This document shows, one piece after another, positions 34,599-45,613 of a stretch of 64,000 bases of DNA (position 1 is the stretch's first letter; each line of letters begins with the position of its first letter). A program made the position numbers and the translations under genes. The notes under the pieces were generated by a model that saw only the letters and a list, made by a program, of their open reading frames with translations, was not told the DNA's origin and made no database searches. This DNA is from Tilletiopsis washingtonensis (Eukaryota; Basidiomycota; Exobasidiomycetes; Entylomatales): the NCBI RefSeq assembly GCF_003144115.1, contig NW_020312012.1, forward strand, positions 295,442-359,441, given 5' to 3'.

Positions 34599-35399
34599 AT
34601 GGAGCGTCGCCGATCACTGCGCCTCTCTGTTCCGCTTCTCGTCCGGCATCGCATCTGTCTCCGCTCTCAATTCCGTCTCTGACGGCGCGTCGCCACTGGC
34701 GGCGTTCGGCCTTTACCCCACCACGCCGCTTGCGAGTCTCTCTCTCTCGTCCCTCCACGTCCTACGCCCAGTACTCTCTCGGTCACCCTATCGACGCTCC
34801 GGAGCCGGGAAGCGTGTCGCTCAGGGGTGTGCACACCTCCTCGAGCCCGCGCAACCTGTCCTGGACAACCACCCACCTGCCCACTGCCGTGTCTCTCATC
34901 GAGACTCGCGCGATGTACGACTAGTCCCGTCTCGGCCCCTTTGCCTCTGCCTTGTCCGCCTCGTCTCCTCGGTGCACTGCCTCCTGGCTCTTGCGCCTTA
35001 CCCCACCTGACACCCTCTCGGCGCACACACGCACTGCCCACTCTCGCGCGTGCGCCCAGTTCCTCCCACAGGCATGCTCTGTGTCCCTCCTTCTTCCCCT
35101 TCTTTCCGTGGTTGGCGCCGACCCTTGTATTAACTCTCTTTGCGAATCGACTCCTGCCTGCTCTCTGCTGTCTGATCGGCTGCGCTCCGAGGCGGGTTGC
35201 CATCGTGTTGTGCCAGCGCGTGTTTGGAGCTGCGGCGTGGCGCGAAGGTAGGCGCAGCAGCCGCGCGCGCGCCGGCAGACGCGTCGCCTCCGCAAGGAAT
35301 CACGTGTCACGCTTGCTCGAGGGACCGTTGGGCGATGAGCAAGGTGATGATATTCTGATTAGCGAGTCTGGTCCCTCCGTCCTGCTTCCTCGCTGCCCC
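34599..35399. other. Convergent 3' intergenic region, H1 / CPOX
   Basis: These 801 nt lie between convergent stops. The first 550 nt are CT-rich on the + strand, likely H1 3' UTR and terminator sequence. A small lower-GC patch with GGTGATGATATTCTGATTAG is at 35342-35361. I see no gene. Confidence 0.5.
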
Positions 35400-37149
35400 T
35401 CAGCGCACCCAGTCGTGCGGCCGGCGCAGCACGCGCATCGTGTCGCGCTCGCGCTGCGCCTGCTTCGGGTCCTCGCCCGGCTCGTCCTGCTCGCCCACCT
35501 GGCCGACGCCCGAGTGGCGCTCGAGATACTCGAAGCGCGCATGCAGCGGCAGGCTCATCAGGATGCTCTCGATGCGCGCGCCGGGCGTCTGCAGGCCAAA
35601 CTTGGTGCCGCGGTCGTAGACGAGGTTGAACTCGACGTAGCGGCCGCGCCGCAGCGCCTGCCAGCGCTGCAGCGCCGGCGTCGAGGCAGCATTCTTGCGC
35701 CGCTGCAGCAGCGGCAGGTACGCTGGCAGGAAGGCGTCGCCGAGCGAGCGCACGACGGCAAAGAGTGTCTCCTTGGTGTGCTCGCGCTGCGTCGGCAGTG
35801 GCCGCTCCGGCGTCGTGTCGGCGGGGTTGGGCTTGCCCTCAGAGAGCAGCAGTCGCGCTGAGCTGCCGCCAGGCGGGATCGTCAGATCGTCGAAGAAGAT
35901 GCCGCCGACGCCGCGCGCCTCGCCGCGGTGCGGGATCCAGAAGTAGCGGTCGCACCAGCGCTTCCACGCCGGGTAGAGCGCCGGGTCGTGCCGGTCGGCC
36001 GTCTTCTTGAGCACGCTGTGGAAGTGCTCGGCGTCCTCCGGGAAGAGCACCATGGGCGTCAGGTCGGTGCCGCCGCCGAACCACCAGGCCACGGGCTTGT
36101 CGGGCTGCGCCGGGTCGAAGCGCGGGTTCGGCGAGCCGTCGGCGAGCTTCTCGGGGTGCGTGAGCTCGAAGTAGCGGTAGTTGAAGTGTACCGTTGGCGC
36201 GCTGGGGTTGCGCGGGTGCACGACGAGGCTGAGTCCGGTTGCGTAGAACGGCAGGCCGCGCACCTCGGCAGCATCTGCCGAGCTGCCGAGGCCCAGGTTG
36301 TAGCCGACCTTCTCCACCAGGCCCGCATGGTCGGCGCTCATCTGTGCAATGGCGCGCGGCGGCAGGTTGCCATGCACGATTGAAATGTTGACGCCGGCCT
36401 TCTCGAACGTCTGGCCGTCCTGCAGCACGCAGGAGATGCCCTCGCCGCCCTCCTTGCGCAGCCACGAGTCGACGAAGAAGCCCTTGTCGCCCGTCTCCTC
36501 GGCGCCGAGCGTCGAGACAATGCGATGCTGCAGCAGCTTGACGTACGTCTCCATGCGCTGCCGCATCGGTGCATTGATGTCGGTGACGACGGCTGCATCG
36601 AGCGCAGAGATGTCGGGCACAGAGGACTGGCCAAGGTGTCAGCACGAGAAGCACGGCTCATAGGCAGATGCGGGCTGGCGTCCATGTGAAAGCCATAGGC
36701 CATGACAGCCGCACGATGCGACGTAGCCGAGACTATGTCTGCTGCAAAGCCTCTCGCTGCTGCACCCCTCAACCTCTGCACAATGCCGCACCCTCCACAC
36801 GCAGCCAGCTCTTTGCACTTGCACTCACCTTGCCGCCGAGGATGCTGACGCTGCCCACGCTCTGCCCCTGCTTGAGGCCCTCGAGCTTTCCGCGCGGCTC
36901 ACTCTGGCCGCTCGGGTTGCCGCGCGGCGCCGGCGAGCGCGCCGCCTCGGCATGCACCGGCTCGCTGCGGTCGACGAGCAGGCATGCGGCCAGGAGCGCC
37001 GAGACGCCGAGCGCCGCGCCGGCGGCCAGGTAGGCGGCGCGGCTGGCGCGTGCACTGCGGCCGCTGCTCGCGGCTGACGAGGAGAGGGAGCGCGCTGTGG
37101 GCTGCGCCAGTGGCCGTGCCAGCGGGCGTGAGAGACGCAGCAGCGACAT
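35400..37149 (-). CDS. HEM13: Oxygen-dependent coproporphyrinogen III oxidase, 2 exons, 515 aa
   Basis: The enzyme decarboxylates coproporphyrinogen III to protoporphyrinogen IX in haem synthesis. Exons are 37149-36829 and 36626-35400. Family signatures are intact: GISCVLQDGQTFEKAGVNIS, GNLPPRAIAQMSADH, APTVHFNYRYFE, WWFGGGTDLTP (carrying the conserved Asp of the active site), PHRGEARGVGGIFFDDL, and RGRYVEFNLVYDRGTKFGLQ. The N terminus is Arg/Ser-rich without acids (MSLLRLSRPLARPLAQPTAR) followed by a hydrophobic segment (AAYLAAGAALGVSALLAACL). This bipartite layout is typical of import to the mitochondrial intermembrane space. Budding-yeast Hem13 is cytosolic, so this resembles the animal arrangement. 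The intron is 202 nt. The ATG at 37149 is chosen; the upstream frame offers only a GTG. Confidence 0.96.
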
Positions 37150-38147
37150 GTTGGGCACGCCGGAGGAGGATGGGGAGCGCCGCGAAGAAGCGCAGCCGCT
37201 CTCGGCGCCCGGGCCAGTCTCGGCGCGAATACAACAACCTTGAGGTCGCGATTAGAATCTCCCACCAGGCACTTGAAAATCGACACCGGCGCGCGCAGCA
37301 TCCGTGCGCATCCGCGGGAATCGGGCGACGTCACTCCGCCGCCGCCTCGACGTCGGCCGCGAGCTGCGGCGACGTCGCTGGCTGCGACGCCGCTGCTGCA
37401 AGCGGGTGACATGTGAGCTCGCTCCTGCCAGCATGTTGGAGGAGAGAAGCGGAAGATGGAGGAGATGCGACGCCGTCTAGCCAAGCCTGGGAAGAGGCGG
37501 GCTGTGCAGTCCAGCGTGCCGGCGGCTCGCTCTCTCCCACAGCGAAGGCAGCACACCGCCGTGCAGAGGTTGCTCTTGACCGCACCTACGCCGAAGTGTC
37601 CTCCACGTGATGCAGGCATCGCAACGTTCAGTCTCGTCCACGTAGCACAGCATGCAGGGTGCCGGGCGAGATCTGCTGTGGCTGCGCCGCACTTTTCCCG
37701 CATGTCGCTGAGTGGCTGTCCGGTCCAGGGCCGGCGACGATCAGCCTCTCCTGCGCCCTGCGCATGCTGTGCTTGATGAGCTTCCACGCAGCAGCGATGA
37801 GATGCGGCTGTGCCGAGATGCGACGTGGGGAAGGTCGAGGAGGAGGAGCCGGCGGCGCTCGGCGGCCGAGGCGTCGCTCGTGGGCGCAGCACAGCCACGC
37901 GCCCACGCCGTGCTCCTCTGTGCCGCCGTGCCGCGCCACCCGCAACCGCCGCTGCGCCTGCCTTTGCTCCACACGCCAAGCGAAGCAAGCGTTGCCGGCG
38001 GCGCGGGCTGTGCGCCTGGGCGGGCCATACAAGAAGCCAGCCTCGCAGCATGCTCTGCCCTCACCACCACCACACCACGCAGCATCTGCCAGCCTCAGCA
38101 GCACTCGCACCTCTCAACTCGCAACCACCACACCGCCCAGCACCAGC
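37150..38147. promoter_or_regulatory. Divergent intergenic region, CPOX / glycine-zipper gene
   Basis: This 1-kb spacer has no supported gene. The last 130 nt before the + strand start are CA-rich (ACCACCACCACACCACGCAGC, CAACCACCACACCG), fitting a core promoter and leader. I see no repeat or RNA gene. Confidence 0.5.
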
Positions 38148-39028
38148 ATGTCCTACTACCCCGGCCCCGGCGGCTCCTCTATGCCCATGCCCGACACTGG
38201 CGCCTCGTACAACGTGCGTCGCCGCCGCTCCTGCCCGTCCTGCCTCATCCGCTGACCCTCCGCACAGTCGCCATACCCGCCGCCAGTGCCGCAGGGCTAC
38301 AACAACGGCGCCGGCGGCTACGGCGGCTCGTCGATGCCCGACTACTCGGCACCGCCGCCGCAGCACAGCCCGTACGGCGGCCAGCAGCAGGGCTACGGCG
38401 CGCCGCAGCCCGACTACAACGTGCAGCAGCAGTCGTACGGCGCCTCGCCGAATCCCTACGGCGGCTCGCCCAACCCGTACGGCGCCGCACCGCCGGCGCA
38501 CCAGCAGCAGTACGGGCAGCAGTCGTACCCGGGCCAGGAGGGTGCGCCAGACCAGCAGCCGCAGCAGTACGACGAGCACGGCAACCCGCTGCCGCCGGGC
38601 GAGCGCGGCATCGGCACCATGGCCATGGGCGGCCTCGCCGGCTTTGCGGGCAACAAGATGATGGGCAACCACGGCGGCGGCATGAAGGCGGCCTTTGGCG
38701 GCGCGGCACTGGCGCAGGGCGGCAAGGTGAGCAACGAAACGGCGAGGCGCACAGGGACATTGGCTGACACCACATTAGATGCTCATGGACCACCTGAACA
38801 AGAACAAGAAGCCCAGCGGCGGACATGGCGGCGGCTACAGTGAGTGTCTTGACGCACGCTGCCGTCCTCAGTCACTTACCGCCTGTACCTCAGACCCGTA
38901 CGGCGCACAAGGCGGCAGCTCCGGTGGCGGCCTCGGCTCCTTCTTCGGCGGCGGCAAGGTGAGCTTGAGATCTTGACGCTGTCATGGACCACCTGCTGAC
39001 GCGCCCCTCCCTCCAGCGCGAGATCTGA
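38148..39028 (+). CDS. Pro/Gln/Tyr-rich protein with glycine-zipper segment, 5 exons, 220 aa
   Basis: Exons are 38148-38213, 38268-38726, 38779-38839, 38894-38958 and 39017-39028; the last adds only REI and the stop. The N-terminal two-thirds are PQGY-rich (repeats of PYGGS, YGAP, QQYG), like prion-like or condensate-forming tails. The segment around residue 140-180 (RGIGTMAMGGLAGFAGNKMM, then GGMKAAFGGAALAQGG) has small residues at fixed spacing, as in glycine-zipper 2TM-like domains. The tail is Gly/Ser-rich with MDHLNKNKKPSGG. The zipper suggests membrane association or self-assembly, but the function is unknown. Introns are 52-58 nt, and codon use is strongly C/G-ended, hinting at high expression. 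Confidence 0.88.
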
Positions 39029-39368
39029 TCGCCTTCCACTCGTCTAGCTCCGCTCCGGAGCCATCTGTATATGCTTTAACATCGGCTCCTCTCCACGACT
39101 CTCACGCAATGCTAGATACCTGACGACCAGCACCTGGCGTGAATGGACGGTGACACATGAGTGGACATTGACGGAAGGGCAGAGTGCGCAAAACGTGACG
39201 GGGCGATATATACAGCCGCGGCCGCCGGATGACAGCCGCAGGGATGGTGGGTATGAAATAGAGAAGTGGTGGGGGAATGGTCGATGAGAAGGGTGGAGGA
39301 GGGAATGCGGCAGTCGGCCGTGAGAGCGGCCGGTCCTTCCGCAGAGAGCTTGTGGAGGCGGCGTCGCA
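39029..39368. other. Convergent 3' intergenic region
   Basis: This 340-nt spacer lies between convergent stops. It is somewhat less GC-rich than coding DNA and includes TATGCTTTAACATC and GCGATATATACAGC, plausible 3'-end signals. I see nothing else. Confidence 0.55.
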
Positions 39369-42300
39369 TCACTTGCGCCGGTTGACGCTCGTCGAGGAGG
39401 CGCCGAAGCCGATGGGCCCGCCGCCGGTCCTGTTCACCCAGCCCCAGTCGGGATCCGTCTCGTCCTCGGCGCGCTTGCGGCGGCGCTCCTCCTCGACGCG
39501 GCGTTCGGCGCGGCGGCGCTTCTCGCGTGCGATGCGAGCGCGGATGGCGCCTTCCTCGCGCAGCTGCTGCGAGGGGCGACGCGCGCCGAGCGAGTGCTGC
39601 ACCGACGGCGGCCAGAGCTCGGCGTCGTCCGAGACGTCGGCCTCGTCGATCTCCACCGACACCGCACTCTCGCCGCTGACGCGCCGGATGGCAGAGAGCG
39701 ACGAGGCGACACGCAGCGTCTGCTTCGTCTTGCCGCCGCCTGCCGCGCCCATGCTGCCACCGACATCGCGCCGCGGCACGGCCGCCGACGACTGGGCCGA
39801 GCGCAGCGTGCCCCGCGTGCCAGCGCGGCCGCTTAACGCCGCAGGCGCCGAGATGGCGTTGCCGTTGGGGCCGGCCTTGGCCTTGGACATGACCTCCTGG
39901 CCGGCCGCCTTCGTCGTGGCGCGCTTCTTCTGCATGGCCGTGCGGCGCTCCTCCTCGGCCAGCTCTTCCGGGCCCATGTCCTCGTCGTCCTCGTCGCTCG
40001 AGGCGTCGCCGACGGCAATGGTACGCGGGCCGCTGCCCTCTTCCTCGGTGTCGAAGTCGTCATCGTCATCGTCGACGAGCCAGACGCGGCCTTCGTGCGG
40101 CCGCGCGGGCCGCGTGCCAAGCTGGTTGCCCGGCAGCGGCACCACGGCATAGCCGCGCGCGTCGGGCCGCCGCGGCAGTGTCTGCGACGGCATCGGCACG
40201 CTGACCGACGAGTCGATGGGCACGCGGCTGTTCGACGGGCTGCGCGACGTCAGGCGCGTGCGCGAGGGGCTCGTGAAGGTTGAGCCGCGCACGCTCGGCA
40301 GCGAGATGGAGGAGCGCGAAGGCGACAGGTCAATCGTTGACTGGTCGGGCGAGGAGGCAGGTAGCGCCTGCTGCGGCGTCTTGATGATGACGCTTGTGGG
40401 CGAGCCAATCGGGCTGGCCGACATGACGAGGTCGGTGTGCATGGACGACGTCGGTCTGACGCCATCCACGGTGGTCTCCGTCGGCTCGACCTGCTCTTCC
40501 AGGCGCGAGGAGAGGTCGAGCTTGGGTGTCTGCGGCGACGTCGGCATGTGGCCAAAGCCCTTGCGCACCGGCATGGGGAGCGACGGCTTGCGCAGCGGCA
40601 GGCGGATTGAGGGCTTACGCGGCGGCGTGGCCGGGCGAGCCTCGCTGCGCAGCGCCGCCGTTGCAGCATCGGAGTGCGAGCTGACGCGCGAGTGCCGCGC
40701 ACTGCCGTGGTGTGCGCCAGAATCCACGGTGCTCTTGTCGTCGGCGGCAGTGCCGCCCTCGGCTGCTGCTGCGGCAGCGGCTTGCTGCTTTGCTTGCGCC
40801 TTGGTGCGTGCGATGTTTGCAAGCACCTCGGCGCCAAGCGCCGCGACCTCCTCCTCGTGTCGCCGGCGCATTTCGGCAACTTGCTGCGCGTTGAGCAGCG
40901 GGCCCACAGCCACAGCAGGCTTCGCCGGCGGCGCTGGCGCTGAGGATGTTGCGCCGGCCTCGCGGATTGTCGAGCCAGCAGCAACGGTCGCAGCGATGCT
41001 TGGCGGCGGAGCCAGGACAGTGTCGCTCGATGCAGCCATCTGCTCGTCATCTGCCGTCGATTCGGCGCCGCTGCTCGCGCTGGCGCGGCTCGCGACAGAC
41101 GTGAGGCGGCCCGAAAGCTCGCGTTCGCTCCGCCGCCGCTTGACCCACGCCAGGTCGTCGTCGTCGGCGTGATCATCGTCGATGTCGTCGGCGCGCCGGC
41201 CGCTCTGCGGCGCCTCCGTGCTGAGTGCAGACAGCGGCGGTTCGTCGGAGGCCGCGACTGCTGCCGATGTGCGGCGTGCCTCGCGAGCCAGGCCGGCAAA
41301 GCCCCACTCGTTACTCTCGAGCTCGTCGTAGTCCGTCTCAGCCCCGCCGCCCTCGCCAACGCGCCGCGCCTTGATCTTCGTGCCGTCGGGCAGCGTGACC
41401 ATGCCAGTGCCGCCCGGCCGACTGGCGCGGATGAGCTCGCGACGCCGCTGCCGCTCGTCCTCATCACCAGAGCCCACGCTGCTGGAGCGGCTCTTGACCG
41501 AGCTGGGCCGCGAGGAGCGTACGCTGCGCGGCCGCCTCCCGCGCCCACGCCGCTCCTCCTTCTCCTTCTCCGAGGTCGAGAGCATGCCGAGGCCGAGCCA
41601 TCTGCACAAGGAAGCGTGTCAGAGCGCAGATCAGTGGCCTCCGCAGCGCGCAGCCACTCACGACTTGCTCTTCTCGCCCAGATTGCTCCAGCGCCGCGAC
41701 CAGCCCTCGTCGTCGTCGCTATCTCCATCGCTGTCGGGCGCCAGACTGTCCGGTGCCCGCGGCCGCGCCGCGCTGATGCCCTGCAGCGCCGTGCCGTCGA
41801 CGTCGTTGCTAGAGCGCCGCCCTTTGCCGTCCTCAATGAGCTCCATCTGGTCCTCGGCCACTTCGCTGGCGGGCGTGATGAGCGTCACGGGCGTGTGCGG
41901 CAGAGGCGCAAAGCGAATGCGTCCGCTGGCGCTCGGTGGCGGCAGCACGCTGCTAGACACACTCTGGCGGCGCAGATCAGGCCGAGGCTGCTCGCTGTTC
42001 GGCGTCTCCAGTGCGGTCGATGTGGAGACTGACGAGATCGTCGGCACAGAGTCGTGGCTGACGCTGCGCGCCGAGAGACCGAGACTGGAGCGCGAAATGT
42101 CTTCCGAGGGCGTCGGCTCGGCCGTCGCTGGCGTCGAGGGCTCGCCGAAGCGCACCTGGCCGCTGGCGAGAGCCATGGCGCTGGCGGCGCTGCGGCGCGT
42201 GTTGATGATGGCATTCAGCGCCGCCAGCTCCTCGGGGTCCATCGGATCGTCTTCCGCTGCATCAGCCTCGATCTCCTTCTCGCGCTTCTCTCGTTCCTTC

Positions 42301-43568
42301 TCGCGGTCGCGCCGCTCGCGCTCTCGCTCTCTCTCACGCTGAGAGGTCTCGCGGCGCGAGTCGCCAAAGCTAGTGCCCCGGCCGCCGGCGCCACCATGCG
42401 CGCTCATGGGCCGGCGATTCGGCCGGTAGTCCGTCGTGCCGCTGCCGTTGCCCCAGCCGGCGAGCATGCTGGCCTGCGAGTTGAAGTTGATGTCCGGCAG
42501 GCCCAGGTAGAAGGCCTTCTTGGGGATGCCCCACACCTTGCTCTCCGCCTCCTTCTCCTTCTCGCGCATCTTCTCGCGCTCCTTCTCGCGCGCAGCCTCG
42601 CGCGCCCGCTCCCGCTCACGCGCAGCCTCGCGCCGCTCGCGCGCCGAGGCCACGTACGGCACGCGCCGGATCGTCAGTGGCGCCGGCGAGCCGGGCGTCG
42701 GCGGCGGCGAGGCAAGCCCGGCCGAGTCCCAGCGCCAGGCGTCGACGACCGTCGTGCGCTTGATGGGGTTCATCAGGATCGACGAGCGCGGCACATCGAG
42801 CAGCGGCGGCGGCACGCTGCGTGGAGAGGGAGTAGCAACATGCGCGGCTCCGAGCGAGGCGCTCATCTGCAGCAGCGCCGAGCCGACGCCGCCGCCGCTG
42901 CCGCTGCCGCCGCCCGTGGAGAAGCCGGAGCGCGAGGGCGTGCCGACGGAGATGTAGGCGCCCAGGCCGCTGCGGTTCTCGTCGCCGAGCACGCCGGCCG
43001 AGATGCGGCGCAGCAGCGAGGCACTCGAGGGCGACGGCGTCGGCGGCGGGCGCGCCGAGGGCGAGGCGAGCGGCGACGAGGAGAGCGGCAGCGGCGACGA
43101 GATGGCGCTCAGGGCGCGGCGCTCCACCACAAGCGGCGACGACGACGAGGCTGTGGCGCTGCGGCTGGACGACGCCTCGGGCGCCGCACTGCTGCTGCCG
43201 CCCACGGACTCTGCCGCGGCACTGGAGCGGCTCGGCGAGGAGCGCGGCGGCTCGGCCGTGCTGAGCATCGCTGCGCTCGTGTCGAGCTTGCGCAGCGAGC
43301 GCGGCGAGCTGTCTGGCTCGCTGCCGCTGCCACTTGCCGCTGCATCTGGCGCGCCCGGCGCTGCGCCCGCACCGGCAGCTATTGGCCCGGCATCGCGAGC
43401 TGCGGCGGGCAGCGGGCTGCGCACGGGCAGCGCGCCCTGCTTGCGCGCCGCGAGTGCGAGGACGCTGTCGGTGTCGAGCGCCGGTGGAGAGGGAGCGCCG
43501 GCGGCTTCGGCGACGAGACGGGTGGGCGGCGAGGGCGAGCGGCGCAGCGGCAGGGCCGAGGGCGACAT
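39369..43568 (-). CDS. Unknown low-complexity protein with Glu/Arg helices and Asp tract, 2 exons, 1379 aa
   Basis: Exons are 43568-41662 and 41601-39369. I do not recognise a family. The N-terminal 300 aa are Ser/Ala/Pro-rich. Conserved-looking blocks follow: KRTTVVDAWRWDSAGLASPP, then a charged Arg/Glu single-helix-like run (about 400-440), KVWGIPKKAFYLGLPDINFN, and a second Arg/Glu-rich run ending EADAAEDDPMDPEELAALN. After the intron come WLGLGMLSTSEKEKEERR, GMVTLPDGTKIKARRVGEG, a WLVDDDDDDFDTEEE acidic patch near 1190, and a basic helical tail ending DPDWGWVNRTGGGPIGFG. The many Ser-Pro sites suggest phosphoregulation. The single 60-nt intron restores the frame exactly. A cytoplasmic or nuclear scaffold is possible, but that is a guess. 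Confidence 0.83.
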
Positions 43569-45613
43569 GCGCGGGCCGAGCTGCGGCGGTGTGAGGTGAG
43601 GAGCGCAGGCGCAGCGGAGCGGCGGCGCAGGCGCGGGTGGGTGTGTGTGTGGAGTGCAAGGAGCGTGCTGCGGAGGGTGAGGGTGAGAGGGATGTGCAGC
43701 GCACGCGACAGGGCCAGACGCTGGCTTGGGGCCGATGGAGAGCGGAGCAGAGGCGCGAGGCGGGCAGCGGCGGCGGCAACAGCAGGCGTGCCTCAGCAGC
43801 GCACACGGCGGGGCTGGCACGCTACGCACGCACCGCGCCGCGCGCGTCCAGGTCCGCGCGTGCCCCGCGCGCGAAGGAGCAACATGCGCCCACCTCGGCA
43901 CCGGCCACCGCCCACCACGCACGGCACGCAGCCGCACTCAGCCTGGCCCGGCAGCAAGTGCAGCATCATATACCGCCCCTGTCGACGCTCAAAGGGCGTC
44001 ATCAGGACCTGCGCTGCGGCGAGTTGAGACAGATGATGGAGGCACGCGCCACCGAGGGGCTGGGCGAGGGGCTCATGATCAGCAGATGCCGCCTCGCTGA
44101 GCAGATCTCGCACGCCTCCCGCGCCGCGCTCTGAGGCGGTGCAACGCCGCGCTCTCACACGCGCAGCTCAGCGCGAGCAAAGCACCGCGAGCCAAGCCCG
44201 GCTTAGCGTGGGCGCGGGGGTGAGGGGGTGAGCCGTGAGCGGCGCAGGAGCAGCGCTGCGCCTACGCCGCGCCGCCCGCCGGCCGCGCCGGCGTCTGCCG
44301 CTGCCGCTCCCGCCGCTCCCGCCTCTGCCGGCGCCGGTGCCGACGCAGCGCAGAGCGCAGCAGCTCGCATCTCCGCAAGCGCCACGCACGCCTCGCTGCA
44401 GCGTCTGCAGCACCTCTCTCGCAGCCGCAGTCTCGCTCATGGAGAGAGCGAGAAGAGGCGCTCGCGGCCGACTCCGCCCGCGGCTCCGCCATCAAGAGCA
44501 TGGTGACTTTGCGGGAGCGCCACGCGAGCCGCAACCGCCGCGCGCCTCGGCTGGAGAGTCAGAGGCAGAGCTGCACCTCGGCCTCAGAGCACCGCGCACG
44601 GAAGCGGGAATGTGGGGTCGGCGCCGGCGGCGCGCCATGCATGCGATGGCGGCCGGGTGCCGCCGCACCGGCACCCGGCAGAGCCGTCGGCTGAGCGGAA
44701 AGGAAGAGCTTCGTCGGCGTCGAAATGCGAGCTCTTGCGCCTTTGCTGCCGTCGTGGATGCTCACGCTCGAGAGGTGCCGCCTCGAAGTCTGGTCGACCT
44801 GACTACGTCCAGAAGTGCCCCTGACGCCGGCGGCCGCGCCTCGCTCGCACCATGCGCCGCAGCCGGCCGCCGGCACGCTGCCGCGGCGTCCTACATCAGA
44901 CTAGAGCGTGGAGCGAGCAGGCCTAGGCACCTTCAGCCTGCGAAATATGTCCTCTGCGTGTCTGCAGCTGCTGCGAGAGCGGGCGATGGAGCACGATACA
45001 GCACGATTCAGCCTGCTCAGGGGTGCAGATGATCTGCAGCGCCGCTATATGGGCGCCGGCCAAGACCTCATCTCCCCTGACGCGGCGCAGCTCTTTGCAC
45101 AACGTGCGCTTCACCCTTGAACGATGAATGCGAGCGTATCACCATCAGCATCAGGCATGAGGGGTCGGCTGTGGCATTCCGAGCGTAGCAGGCAGGCCTC
45201 CTCGAGCCGCGCTCGGGAGGACTTCCGGCTGGCATCGACACATGACGTCCGCTCAGCCGAGCCCGACGACACCTAGCTCGGCCGTCGTAAGCGCAGCTGC
45301 ATGTGCAGCGTATCGGATGCTCCGCAGCAGCGCCTGCGATGCGCGATGGCAGGGCCCGGCAGCGGCGGCACGGGGCCAAAGGCGGCGACACCCTGAGCAG
45401 CTGCCGGCGCGGCGCGCGAGTGGGTTGCGGGCGCTGGGCTGAGGGTGCGGAGGGTGCAGCGCGCGCAGCGCAGGCCTGTCACACGATGTGTCACGACACG
45501 ACGAGCAGGTGCAACGTGACTTGACACATCATACAGAGGGCGTACACGAAGAAGAACGGCATCGAGAGCGACAAGTCTGAGACACACGGCGGCGCAGGGC
45601 AAGGCGGGGGCGC
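43569..45613. other. Long spacer between two same-strand genes; no gene resolved
   Basis: These 2 kb break the strand alternation of the window, so a missed small + strand gene is possible. Open frames on both strands at 43790-44160 and 44168-44510 contain non-repetitive stretches (for example TPFERRQGRYMMLHLLPGQ on the minus strand). I could not find a start, splice and stop combination that gives a recognisable protein. The left 400 nt should be the promoter of the unknown gene ending at 39369. Confidence 0.4.

Noticed and set aside
35330-35365. Lower-GC patch GATGAGCAAGGTGATGATATT then CTGATT beside the CPOX stop
   Set aside because: Box-like words lie only a few bases apart with no terminal stem or room for a guide; probably 3'-UTR sequence.
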